Source of the DNA: Verrucomicrobiota bacterium
Lineage (GTDB): Bacteria > Pseudomonadota > Gammaproteobacteria > Coxiellales > Coxiellaceae
Assembly: GCA_013287435.1 (NCBI GenBank)
Contig: JABDDU010000013.1
Location: 1 to 42,848, forward strand
Direction: 5' to 3'
Length of the DNA: 42,848 nt
The notes beneath the pieces are model-generated. The model saw nothing but the letters and a program-made list of their open reading frames with translations, made no database searches and was not told where the DNA came from. Made by a program: the position numbers and the translations under genes. Shown one piece after another: positions 23,745-32,279 of this stretch. How positions within the stretch are numbered: the stretch's first letter is position 1; every line of letters starts with the position of its first letter.

Positions 23745-25582
23745 AGAACACCGCTATTTTCGTTTTCTTTTTTTTGAACAAAACCAACAAGAATCCTTTT
23801 CCATTCTTTCTTCCATGATTTGGAATATTGTAAATAACGATCACAGTAATGTTTTCGCGCATTCTGAACTGTGGCGCTATACCACCAAGACAAAGGATCT
23901 TTTCCAACCGTATTAATGAAGTCGACCGCTGATTTCCAGTTATTGTGATAAATACCGGCTTCACTTAAGACATTAAAATACGGTCTTGCCTGATCACTAA
24001 GCTCATATATTCTCTCATCCCAGAATAAAATACTCGGTACGTTCAAACCAAGTCCATACAAATACGTGGTGTTTAGATTATCAAATAATAACAACCGAGC
24101 AGTGTATATGTGATCAAGAAATGAATCTTTAGAGTTGGGTTTATGAAAATCCAAAGCGGGAAATTGATCGCTTATCATTCGCCAATCATCAGAAAAATCG
24201 GAATGACGAAACCGCATTGTCAAACTTGAAAAAATCTCTTTGCTCAATGAAGACAATACATTGACCTGCCAATCGCAATACAATTTTCTATAATAATTGT
24301 AATTAATGGGGGTACCCAAAGTTGGATAGCGACCAAATTCAGTTGTCACCCATATAATCCTTTCTTTTGAAACAGAATAGCTGCAATTTTTAATTTTTTT
24401 ATCTTTGATCTCGCAAAGAAAAGGAACCGGCGCGGCAATCACTTTTCCGTTACTCTGTGATCCAAATTCAACATAAAAATCAGATGTTTTATGTTCAAGA
24501 AACTGATTTGGCGAGGATTTTAATAAGTCATAACATCGACCATGCTGCGAACCAATGCGCAACAGACCTTTTTCTTGATTTTTTGCTGTCCATAGCTTTA
24601 CTGAGTCAGGAGTAAACCCACCGGCTCCGTAAACAGCTTTTACAAAATAGGGGTAGTGTTTCTGGCTGATCACACACATGGCATTGTAATTTTCTATAAA
24701 CGACATCGGCATGTTAACGGCCAATAACGCAAGAATGGATTTTGAAAGTTCATCAGCAACGGATATTTTTGTGAGTTGACTTCGCAGGGAATGATCAGGA
24801 CTCACATCAAGCAATTTAAAGTAATCATCAGTTGCAACTTTTCGTGGCTCTAACAATAAAATTTTAAATCGTGATGAAAGCATGAAGAAAAACAAATGTT
24901 TTTTTTGAATAAAGGCTGACATCAGCGAAACAGTTTTATGACCACGCAACTTGGCTATCATCCATGCAAAATTAATTCGGATCCGAGTAAAAAATCTGTA
25001 ACTATTTCTATTCTTTAGTTTTTCTATACGATTTTTTTTTATATCAGAATCATAAGAAAAAAAAGAAATGGGTTTTTTAAAATTGAGAGAGATCAATTGG
25101 GTAAAAACTTGCAAATTCCAATGATCTTGGTGAATCAATCCATGATATTCATGCGAATCAATGGGTGTCACAAATGAATTTGTATGCAATCCAATGGTAT
25201 TGAATTCTGGATTCAAGGTATAGGCACGTTTCAAATGATAAAATCGATCATATATGATGAGGATATGCATCAGCAGGAAGGAACCCAAAACAATTTCCCA
25301 GTATTTGATAGAATAATCAACTGAATGCACTGAATTAAGCCATTTGGCAATTTTTGGTAACAAGTCACTGTATATTTTATCCACCTCACGCAATGTGATA
25401 CTCATATCTTGTTGTGGTGGATCTAATGTCTCTGCATCGAGACGCTCCCATAATTTTCTGTTCTTATAAGAAGTACACCAATCTCCTAAAAATAAAATGG
25501 GCGCGGTTTCATCCCAGAATGTTTCCAATGCCGTCGTTGCTAAAAATTCTCTTTTCGCGCCAGTAGAATTCATTGTTTTCAT
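23741..25582 (-). CDS. LIC12162-family putative transferase
   Basis: About 613 residues from the ATG at 25582 (an in-frame TTG at 25588 precedes it). The start REFLATTALETFWDETAPILFLGDWCTSY is characteristic of the LIC12162 family (TIGR04331), first noticed in Leptospira polysaccharide loci, whose members are called putative transferases. A second typical block is LYGLGLNVPSILFWDERIYEL near residue 530-555. The catalytic role has not been shown to my knowledge; a transferase acting on sugars is presumed from context. It follows the E1-beta gene and overlaps the sulfotransferase. Confidence 0.75.
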   Translation of the reverse strand: MKTMNSTGAKREFLATTALETFWDETAPILFLGDWCTSYKNRKLWERLDAETLDPPQQDMSITLREVDKIYSDLLPKIAKWLNSVHSVDYSIKYWEIVLGSFLLMHILIIYDRFYHLKRAYTLNPEFNTIGLHTNSFVTPIDSHEYHGLIHQDHWNLQVFTQLISLNFKKPISFFSYDSDIKKNRIEKLKNRNSYRFFTRIRINFAWMIAKLRGHKTVSLMSAFIQKKHLFFFMLSSRFKILLLEPRKVATDDYFKLLDVSPDHSLRSQLTKISVADELSKSILALLAVNMPMSFIENYNAMCVISQKHYPYFVKAVYGAGGFTPDSVKLWTAKNQEKGLLRIGSQHGRCYDLLKSSPNQFLEHKTSDFYVEFGSQSNGKVIAAPVPFLCEIKDKKIKNCSYSVSKERIIWVTTEFGRYPTLGTPINYNYYRKLYCDWQVNVLSSLSKEIFSSLTMRFRHSDFSDDWRMISDQFPALDFHKPNSKDSFLDHIYTARLLLFDNLNTTYLYGLGLNVPSILFWDERIYELSDQARPYFNVLSEAGIYHNNWKSAVDFINTVGKDPLSWWYSATVQNARKHYCDRYLQYSKSWKKEWKRILVGFVQKKENENSGVL

Positions 25583-25584
25583 AA

Positions 25585-26631
25585 TCAAAACGGCCCTTTA
25601 AACCAATCGCCTGGCACATCGTGAGGACGCGTAGATAATGGCATTGCAGGAATTTTCACATTCAACATTTGTGCAACACGCTGCACAATATCTTCCGCAG
25701 TAGGATGATAATATTTTGTTAAACCAAAACTCGTTGGTTCTGGATTATCAGGATTCGCAATCATCTGCGGCGCTGATTTTAATTCAGAAAATAAATGGCA
25801 GCTCACGCGCGAAATAATTTCACTCGCAACTGAACACATTGGTTGACTCGTATCTAATGCGATAATTCGCTTTGTTTTTCGCACTGAATTAAAAATAGTT
25901 TCAAAGTCCATCGGGCGGATCGATCGCAAATCAACAACCTCACAATCAATATTAAATTGTGCCAAATAATTTGCAGCGCACATTGCCTCAATTGTCATGT
26001 ATGACATTCCAACTAAAGAAATATCTTTACCGCTACGCACCACTTTTGCTTTTCCTAACTCGATTTCATAATTACCCGTCGGCACTTCACTCACGCTATT
26101 GTGCAACCAACGATGCTCTAAAAATACAACGGGGTTATTATCACGAATACTCGATAATAACAGTCCTTTTGCATCATAAGCGGATGTCGGTGTCACCACT
26201 TTTAATCCCGGAATATGTGCAAACCATGATTGTAAATTTTGCGAGTGCGTGGGGCCTTGTCCCCAACCACGACCCATTATTAATCGAATCACAATGGAAA
26301 TATTGGATTGCCCGCCAAACATGTAATGCCATTTCGCCGCAGAATTAACAAGCTGATCCATCGCCAACAAAAAAAAGTCGAGGCGTTGATGTGACATTAC
26401 AGATGGATACCCACCTAATGCTAAACCTACTGCAACACCCGTCATTGCGTTTTCGGATGTGGGTATATCAAATACGCGATGCGCACCAAATTTTTCTTGT
26501 AATTGTTGTGTTGTACCAAAAATATTTTTGGGATCATCTGTTCCTAAGCCATAACAAATTAATTTATTATTTTCTTGCATTGCAATATGCATCGCTTCAT
26601 TAATAGCTGCTGTGTAGGTTAATTGACGCAT
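25585..26631 (-). CDS. TPP-dependent dehydrogenase/transferase E1 component, beta subunit
   Basis: 348 residues, like the beta subunit of acetoin, pyruvate or branched-chain 2-oxoacid dehydrogenase E1. TSENAMTGVAVGLALGGY carries the Glu that binds the TPP ring, GRGWGQGPTHSQ is the conserved loop, and IIALDTSQPMCSVASEI belongs to the C-terminal domain. No E2 or E3 gene is present, so a complete dehydrogenase complex is not encoded here. E1-alpha/E1-beta pairs without E2 are known in avilamycin-type biosynthesis (AviB1/AviB2), where they attach an acetyl-derived two-carbon branch to a sugar. The start overlaps the alpha gene. Confidence 0.85.
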   Translation of the reverse strand: MRQLTYTAAINEAMHIAMQENNKLICYGLGTDDPKNIFGTTQQLQEKFGAHRVFDIPTSENAMTGVAVGLALGGYPSVMSHQRLDFFLLAMDQLVNSAAKWHYMFGGQSNISIVIRLIMGRGWGQGPTHSQNLQSWFAHIPGLKVVTPTSAYDAKGLLLSSIRDNNPVVFLEHRWLHNSVSEVPTGNYEIELGKAKVVRSGKDISLVGMSYMTIEAMCAANYLAQFNIDCEVVDLRSIRPMDFETIFNSVRKTKRIIALDTSQPMCSVASEIISRVSCHLFSELKSAPQMIANPDNPEPTSFGLTKYYHPTAEDIVQRVAQMLNVKIPAMPLSTRPHDVPGDWFKGPF

Positions 26632-27620
26632 GCGACATCCTTCTGAATTCTTTCAGCATATTCACCCGAAATTGCTTCTTTTTTATCGGGAAATACAGAC
26701 TTTTCTGCAAAATCAAAAGCGGTAATAATTTCCTGTGTAATATCTATTTTCATTTTTTTAAATTGATTTTCAGAAATTATATTTTCTTGTAAACATTTTT
26801 TATAAAAGAAATCAATCGAATCTTTTGCTAACCACGATTCATATTCAGCAACAGTGCGATATCCAATATCATTATCAAAATTAGGACCGCAGTGTTCTCG
26901 ATAACGATAATTATATATTTCTACAAAACCAACGCCATTTTTAGCGCGCACATAATCAGTCATTTTTTGCAGTGCATCAACGCATGCTAAAACATCATAC
27001 CCATTTTCAACACATTCTGTTTTTGCGCCAATTGCTCGAACCATTTCATATATTTTTCGATTAATGGGCTGGCGTTTTTGTAGCGGCGTATACACCGAAT
27101 ACAAATTATTTTCACAAATAAATAATATCGGTAATTTTTTTAATACCGAAAAATTAAGAGATTCGTAAAATACACCTTCTTCAATGGCGCCATCGCCTAA
27201 AAAAATCGCGCTGATATTATTTTTTTTCTCTAATTGAAGCGACAATCCTAATCCAACGCCAATCGGAATTGTGTTGCCCACTATCGCCGTGCTACCCATA
27301 AATCCAACAGATCGATCAACCAAGTGCATCGACCCACCGCGACCGCGACAACAACCGGTCACCTTCCCGTGAATTTCAGAAATCATTGCATTAAGATCGC
27401 CACCTTTCGCCAGATAGTGCGCATGCGCACGATGACCGCTGACCGCGTAATCATTTGTTTGTAACACAGCGCCACTGGCTACTGCTGCTGCTTCTTGACC
27501 AATCGATAAATGCACAGGCGTGCGCATTTTTTGTTTCGAATAATTTTCTGCAATCGCTTCTTCAATAATGCGAATACGCAGCATCGAATAAAATAATTCC
27601 TTTTTTTGATTGGGTGTCAT
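26619..27620 (-). CDS. TPP-dependent dehydrogenase/transferase E1 component, alpha subunit
   Basis: 333 residues. The TPP motif runs from GDGAIEEG (142-149) to ILFICENNLYSVYTPL, with GHRAHAHYLAKGGDL and GRGGSMHLVD as the further E1-alpha landmarks. The start ATG at 27620 overlaps the preceding methyltransferase stop as ATGA; an upstream TTG/GTG frame extension is not needed. It pairs with the beta subunit at 25585-26631. As no lipoyl E2 is seen, the bound hydroxyethyl group from pyruvate or a related acid is likely passed to a carbonyl of a sugar instead of to lipoate. This is inference. Confidence 0.87.
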   Translation of the reverse strand: MTPNQKKELFYSMLRIRIIEEAIAENYSKQKMRTPVHLSIGQEAAAVASGAVLQTNDYAVSGHRAHAHYLAKGGDLNAMISEIHGKVTGCCRGRGGSMHLVDRSVGFMGSTAIVGNTIPIGVGLGLSLQLEKKNNISAIFLGDGAIEEGVFYESLNFSVLKKLPILFICENNLYSVYTPLQKRQPINRKIYEMVRAIGAKTECVENGYDVLACVDALQKMTDYVRAKNGVGFVEIYNYRYREHCGPNFDNDIGYRTVAEYESWLAKDSIDFFYKKCLQENIISENQFKKMKIDITQEIITAFDFAEKSVFPDKKEAISGEYAERIQKDVACVN

Positions 27621-28270
27621 GGGATAAACCAATAATAATCGCCGGTGTAACCTACATCTTTAAATAGTTGTTTCCATTCATCGACATGCAAAACCGTTTT
27701 TGCCGTTAAATTCCACGCAAACATGCGTTCTTTTTCTTCATCATTGTGATAACCATCCACGGTGATAAAACTATATTTTTTCTTCACGCGTTCTATTTCT
27801 TGTAATGCTTTTATTAATTCAGGTTTTTCTAGATTGTGCAAAGTGGTAATAGAGATTACGCAATCAAAACTTTTATCGGGAAATGGCAACTTTGTGGCAC
27901 AACCGACTTGGCAATGCAGCTTCATTGAATCAATCGTGTTTTCAATCGCATAATTTGAAATATCAATTCCTTTCACGGTAATTCCCGGAATTAACTTCAC
28001 CATATCGTGCATCATAAATCCCTTGGCGCAACCAACATCTAGCACAGAACTGTGTTGATCTAAATGATATTGTTTTTGAAAATCTGGGATAACGGGTTCC
28101 CAAAAACGCGAGTGATAATTAAAACCACCATAACCTTGATCGCGAGATCCGTCGAAAAATGCTTTTCCAAATTGGCGCGCGATTGCCCGGTCTTCAGGTG
28201 TTTTTGTTTTTCCGCGCTCTAAAGGATTGCGTTTAGTGCGAGGGTAATTTTTCATTAAATCAATTTCCAT
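27617..28270 (-). CDS. Class I SAM-dependent methyltransferase
   Basis: 217 residues from the ATG at 28270; longer in-frame starts would lie inside the previous gene. Motif I is SSVLDVGCAKGFMMHDMV, the acidic end of strand 2 is GIDISNYAIEN, and motif IV is FDCVISITTLHNLEKPEL. The N-terminal part has an unusual SRDQGYGGFNYHSRFW block before the Rossmann domain. It probably methylates a hydroxyl of a sugar or nucleotide-sugar. Start overlaps the neighbour's end and its own stop overlaps E1-alpha, so expression is coupled to the TPP pair. Confidence 0.82.
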   Translation of the reverse strand: MEIDLMKNYPRTKRNPLERGKTKTPEDRAIARQFGKAFFDGSRDQGYGGFNYHSRFWEPVIPDFQKQYHLDQHSSVLDVGCAKGFMMHDMVKLIPGITVKGIDISNYAIENTIDSMKLHCQVGCATKLPFPDKSFDCVISITTLHNLEKPELIKALQEIERVKKKYSFITVDGYHNDEEKERMFAWNLTAKTVLHVDEWKQLFKDVGYTGDYYWFIP

Positions 28271-28289
28271 AATAATTTTTCCGCGGTTA

Positions 28290-29168
28290 TTATCTGTTAC
28301 GACAGACAATTCGAACGTTATCCCACACATTTTTTCGTGTATCATTATCAAAACCCATCGATCCGTGTCCATGAGTCTTTAAGGGTAATCGCAGTAGTCT
28401 TGCAAATCTGTAGCGTATACTCCGACGAACACGTGTTAATAAACCAATATCTCCGGTATATCGTCCCGCCGTGCCTGAATATAGAATTTCCAATTGAGAG
28501 CCAAAATGGCGACTCATAAAACTTCTCAAAGTTGATAATGTAAAAAAAGTCACGTGAGGCTCCATTATCACATTCTTCTGCCGCAATTCCTGTGTTTGCA
28601 CAGGAACCTCGATAAATAAAATCCCACCCTTTTTCAGGTTATTTAAAATATTGGCCAGATAATTTTGTGGATACTCTAAATGCTCAAGGACATGAGACAT
28701 AATCACAACATCATACTGAATTTCCGCAGCATATTGATGAATATCAGATAAAAACTTGATTGTTTGATCACATTCATTGGTGTACAACTTCGCACTGGGA
28801 AATTGCCTCTGTATTGCTTTTAGCGCGTATCCATAACCTGCACCAAATTCAAATACATGTCGCACATCAGACTGAGAAATATATTTTTTAATCAAAGCAA
28901 TTTGTGCATCAGCACGAGCAGTAAAATAAGGGCTACATCCCAGTATTGCAGTATGGGGCTCTAAATTCGTTTTGCTTCTGTAAACAAAAGAATAATACTG
29001 ATTCAATTTTTCAGGTGACAATGCTGCATGCTCAACTTGCGGAATCTTGCAGCGGCTGCAAAATCCTATCGATAGGTTTTCAAAAAATTGCACCAAACCA
29101 ACTTTTGAATCTGCATATCCATAAGGTATTTTTTGTGTTATGCAAGCAGTGCAGTTAAAACAAAACAT
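28290..29168 (-). CDS. Class I SAM-dependent methyltransferase with N-terminal Cys motif
   Basis: 292 residues. An N-terminal zinc-ribbon-like element uses CFNCTAC and FCSRCK. The methyltransferase domain has VFEFGAGYGYALKAI, the acidic residue in YTNECDQ, and SHVLEHLEYPQNYLANI, typical of the Methyltransf_23 family, then LFIEVPVQT. It is shorter than the C-methyltransferase at 16440-17711 and lacks that protein's third domain, so O-methylation is more likely than C-methylation. Its product could be the methyl donor step for the same glycan. No clear ribosome binding site is visible before the ATG at 29168. Confidence 0.82.
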   Translation of the reverse strand: MFCFNCTACITQKIPYGYADSKVGLVQFFENLSIGFCSRCKIPQVEHAALSPEKLNQYYSFVYRSKTNLEPHTAILGCSPYFTARADAQIALIKKYISQSDVRHVFEFGAGYGYALKAIQRQFPSAKLYTNECDQTIKFLSDIHQYAAEIQYDVVIMSHVLEHLEYPQNYLANILNNLKKGGILFIEVPVQTQELRQKNVIMEPHVTFFTLSTLRSFMSRHFGSQLEILYSGTAGRYTGDIGLLTRVRRSIRYRFARLLRLPLKTHGHGSMGFDNDTRKNVWDNVRIVCRNR

Positions 29169-29199
29169 ATTTAAATACTCTGGTAATAAATTATTACAA

Positions 29200-30003
29200 T
29201 TAAAGATTCAGGGGTTCCATACTCTCCACATACCGCGATATCCTTCCTTTCAGAAAAGATTCGTAATACCCCGGTTTTGTTTTTGTCTGCGCAAAACTAT
29301 TTTTAATACGGACATCGATACTCAATCGTGTTTTACTCGAATGATTTTGCGCTCGGTGCACCATATGTCCAAAGAAAAAAACCGCCTGACCAACATGGGG
29401 CGCAAGCATTCTCACTTTATTTTTATCGAGCGCTCGAATGGAATCATCTGTTTTTCGCGCATACAAAAATCCAAGCTGATTCGCAACCGAACCTTTGGTA
29501 ACTGTTTTTCGAAATTCGTTCTCTTCATCAACATAGGCAATATTTTTTGATGAAATAAGATGTGAACCTTCTAGCAAAGTTAATCCTGATCCCTGTTCAA
29601 GTGGAAACACAGGAAACCAAATATTCAGTTCGCAATATTCGTTGCCATTAAAGGTGTCGCGATGCCAGTCCACTAAATCAGTCTCTAAATTGGGGCGTGA
29701 AACACGCAAGTAAGGATTGGTTTGTATATCGACATCGGGACCCAATAATTCACTAAACAGCGCTGAGTTATTGAGCAATAAATCCCTAACGAGTTTCCGT
29801 TTTCCGATTGCATCTTGTGCTTTTTTAATGAGCAATAATCGCTCATCCAAGGACAAATTAACGCGATGCAGCTCAATGGGTTCGCAGGGAAAAATAGAAC
29901 GCACAATATTCTGAATTTCATGAATCTGTGAAAATTCATCAAAATTAATAACGATAAAGCCATGCTGAAAAAAAGCACTCAATTGCGCCTTAATATTGTC
30001 CAT
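29200..30003 (-). CDS. 2-oxoglutarate/Fe(II) oxygenase (phytanoyl-CoA dioxygenase-like)
   Basis: 267 residues, start ATG 30003 just after the aminotransferase stop. The iron facial triad is H114-x-D116 in DWHRDTF and H216 in GHMVHRAQ. R226 in KTRLSID is the 2-oxoglutarate carboxylate ligand. GSGLTLLEGSH is the turn seen in the phytanoyl-CoA dioxygenase (PhyH) group. Members hydroxylate, desaturate or epimerise small molecules. In a polysaccharide locus it may hydroxylate a sugar carbon or the acyl side chain. A second, distinct member is at 34835-35578. Confidence 0.8.
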   Translation of the reverse strand: MDNIKAQLSAFFQHGFIVINFDEFSQIHEIQNIVRSIFPCEPIELHRVNLSLDERLLLIKKAQDAIGKRKLVRDLLLNNSALFSELLGPDVDIQTNPYLRVSRPNLETDLVDWHRDTFNGNEYCELNIWFPVFPLEQGSGLTLLEGSHLISSKNIAYVDEENEFRKTVTKGSVANQLGFLYARKTDDSIRALDKNKVRMLAPHVGQAVFFFGHMVHRAQNHSSKTRLSIDVRIKNSFAQTKTKPGYYESFLKGRISRYVESMEPLNL

Positions 30004-30004
30004 A

Positions 30005-31129
30005 TTATTTTCCAGAAAAAAAATCTGCCGTACAGGAAGCAACATAATTCACCGCGCGTTCTTGCAATTCAGCATACACCGGCAAACTCAACATCTCTTT
30101 CGCCAATTTTTCTGCATTGGGAAAATCATTCATTTTATAACCCAGTGATTTTGCTGCGGGCTGTAGATGCAGGGGAATGGGGTAATGAACACGCGTATCG
30201 ATATTTTGAGATTTTAAAAACGACATGAGCGCATCACGCTTTTCAGTTAAAATCACAAAATTATGGTATACAGAAAAAGTATCGTCAGACTCTTGTGACA
30301 CACGAACAACATTGCTGAGTTCAGCTTGATAGTATGCCGCGGTTTTACGACGCGCAGCATTCCATTGATCTAAATATTTCAAACCAAGTGATACAATTTT
30401 GGCTTGCACAGCATCAATACGTGTATTTAATCCCCACTGCGCGCATATATCGCGATCTTGCAATCCATGATTACGCATTAATTTTATTTTTTCATAGAGC
30501 GATTTATTTTTGGTAACCACCAATCCCGCATCGCCATAGGCATATAAATTTTTCAACGGATGCAAACTAAAACAACCGATATCGCCGATTGTTCCTGTCA
30601 TTTGATTTTGATATTTCGCGCCAATAGATTGCGCTGCATCTTCGATTACAAACAAATTATTTTTTTTAGCAATTTCTAAAACCGCGCTCATATTCGCCGG
30701 TTTGCCTGTTAAATGCACGGGCATAATGGCTTTGGTCTGTTTTGTAATATGTTTTTCAATTTGCAAAACATCAATATTTAAATCATCAGATACATCACAA
30801 AAAACAGGCGTTGCGCCAACTGCAACCACTGCGCCAGCTGATGCCACAAATGAATTTACAGGAACAATCACTTCGTCGCCAACACCAATTTCCAATGCTT
30901 TTAATGCGAGAATTAATGCGTTGGTACCATCGGAAACACCTAAAACATAAGGGCAATTTAAATATCGTGAAACAGAATTTTCTAGTTCTTCAACATAGGG
31001 ACCCAAAATATAATTGCCTGATGAAAACACTTCATCGACAACCGATAAAATTTCATCGCGATACGTCGCATATCGTTTTTTAAAATCAACAAAAGGAACA
31101 GCGATTTCTTGATCAATCACAACACTCAT
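30005..31129 (-). CDS. DegT/DnrJ/EryC1-family aminotransferase (tandem copy 1)
   Basis: 374 residues, PLP lysine K193 in CFSLHPLKNLYAYGD, and the Asp of FVIEDAAQS. It resembles 3-keto sugar aminotransferases, such as those making dTDP-3-amino-3,6-dideoxy sugars (FdtB/QdtB group), but the exact position of amination is not fixed by these motifs. The start overlaps the next upstream gene by 4 nt (ATGA). It shares long identical stretches with the neighbouring 31126-32271 gene, for example YPIP-HLQPAAK near the C terminus, so the two are a duplication that has diverged. Confidence 0.86.
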   Translation of the reverse strand: MSVVIDQEIAVPFVDFKKRYATYRDEILSVVDEVFSSGNYILGPYVEELENSVSRYLNCPYVLGVSDGTNALILALKALEIGVGDEVIVPVNSFVASAGAVVAVGATPVFCDVSDDLNIDVLQIEKHITKQTKAIMPVHLTGKPANMSAVLEIAKKNNLFVIEDAAQSIGAKYQNQMTGTIGDIGCFSLHPLKNLYAYGDAGLVVTKNKSLYEKIKLMRNHGLQDRDICAQWGLNTRIDAVQAKIVSLGLKYLDQWNAARRKTAAYYQAELSNVVRVSQESDDTFSVYHNFVILTEKRDALMSFLKSQNIDTRVHYPIPLHLQPAAKSLGYKMNDFPNAEKLAKEMLSLPVYAELQERAVNYVASCTADFFSGK

Positions 31130-32271
31130 GCGTAAAACCTTTTAATCGTTGAAACCATATATTCTAAATCATCACGTGAAATAAATTCGTGTACTGGCAA
31201 TGATAATGTGCTCGCGCAAATTTTTTCCGTCATTGGAAAATCACCTTTTTGATACCCAAACGTTTTTGCCGCTGGTTGTAAATGCATCGGAATCGGATAA
31301 TGCACTTTGGCATCAATGCCATTTTCAATTAAATTTTTTTGCAACGCATCGCGATTTTCACAGCAAATTGAATACAAATGATAAACCTGTTTGATATCAG
31401 ATTCTCTGGTTGGGATAAAAATTGATGGAATATTTTTTAAGGCGTGATCCAAATAATTGGCATTTTTAATGCGTGAATCGGTGATGTATTCTATTTTTGA
31501 TAATAAATGATCTGCAACGACTGCTTGAATTGTGTCTAGGCGCGAATTATAAGAAAATTGCACGCATTCATCGCGATTTTTCAAACCATGATTGCGCATC
31601 AATCGCAATTGATTGGCAACATCATCATTATTAGTGGTGATAATGCCGCCATCACCCCACACATTTAAATTTTTCAACGGATGAAAACTAAAACAACCGA
31701 TATCGCCTAATGTGCCTGCAAAACGATTTTTATAAGTGGCTTGTATGGCGTGACATGCATCTTCTACCACAAATAAATTATTTTTTTTCGCAATAATGTT
31801 AATCTCATCCATACGGCACGGTTTTCCCGCCCAGTGCACTGGTAAAATTGCTTTGGTTTTTGCTGTAATTTTCGGTTCAATATGATTCGGATCAATAGTG
31901 TAATCATTTAACACATCCGCAAAAATCGGTTTAGCACCTGCTGTGACAATCGCGCCGATCGTGGCATAAAAAGTAAAAGGTGTCGTGATGATCTCATCGC
32001 CTTCTCTAATGCCTAATGTTTTTAAACTTAAAAATAAGGCGTCTGTGCCGCTACCCACGCCAATGGCATGCTTAGCATTGACTAAATTTTTATATTTATT
32101 TTCAAAATCGTCAACCGATTTTCCCAATGTAAAATCATTATTCAAAACGATTTGTTTTATTTTTTGCAAAATAACATCGCAATCAGCGAATTGCTGGGTC
32201 AGATAGTTGTGATTAATTTTTAACTGACCATCCTTAGTATATTGCGCTGGAAGAAAATTAGTGACTGTCAT
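31126..32271 (-). CDS. DegT/DnrJ/EryC1-family aminotransferase (tandem copy 2)
   Basis: 381 residues with PLP lysine K200 in CFSFHPLKNLNVWGDGG and the Asp of FVVEDACHA (the usual Gln after DAA is replaced by His). An extra ~20 N-terminal residues (FLPAQYTKDGQLKIN) set it apart from copy 1. It probably aminates a different keto-sugar or a different carbon. It lies downstream of the two SDR genes that could make the keto substrate. Confidence 0.86.
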   Translation of the reverse strand: MTVTNFLPAQYTKDGQLKINHNYLTQQFADCDVILQKIKQIVLNNDFTLGKSVDDFENKYKNLVNAKHAIGVGSGTDALFLSLKTLGIREGDEIITTPFTFYATIGAIVTAGAKPIFADVLNDYTIDPNHIEPKITAKTKAILPVHWAGKPCRMDEINIIAKKNNLFVVEDACHAIQATYKNRFAGTLGDIGCFSFHPLKNLNVWGDGGIITTNNDDVANQLRLMRNHGLKNRDECVQFSYNSRLDTIQAVVADHLLSKIEYITDSRIKNANYLDHALKNIPSIFIPTRESDIKQVYHLYSICCENRDALQKNLIENGIDAKVHYPIPMHLQPAAKTFGYQKGDFPMTEKICASTLSLPVHEFISRDDLEYMVSTIKRFYA

Positions 32272-32279
32272 AAAATTCT

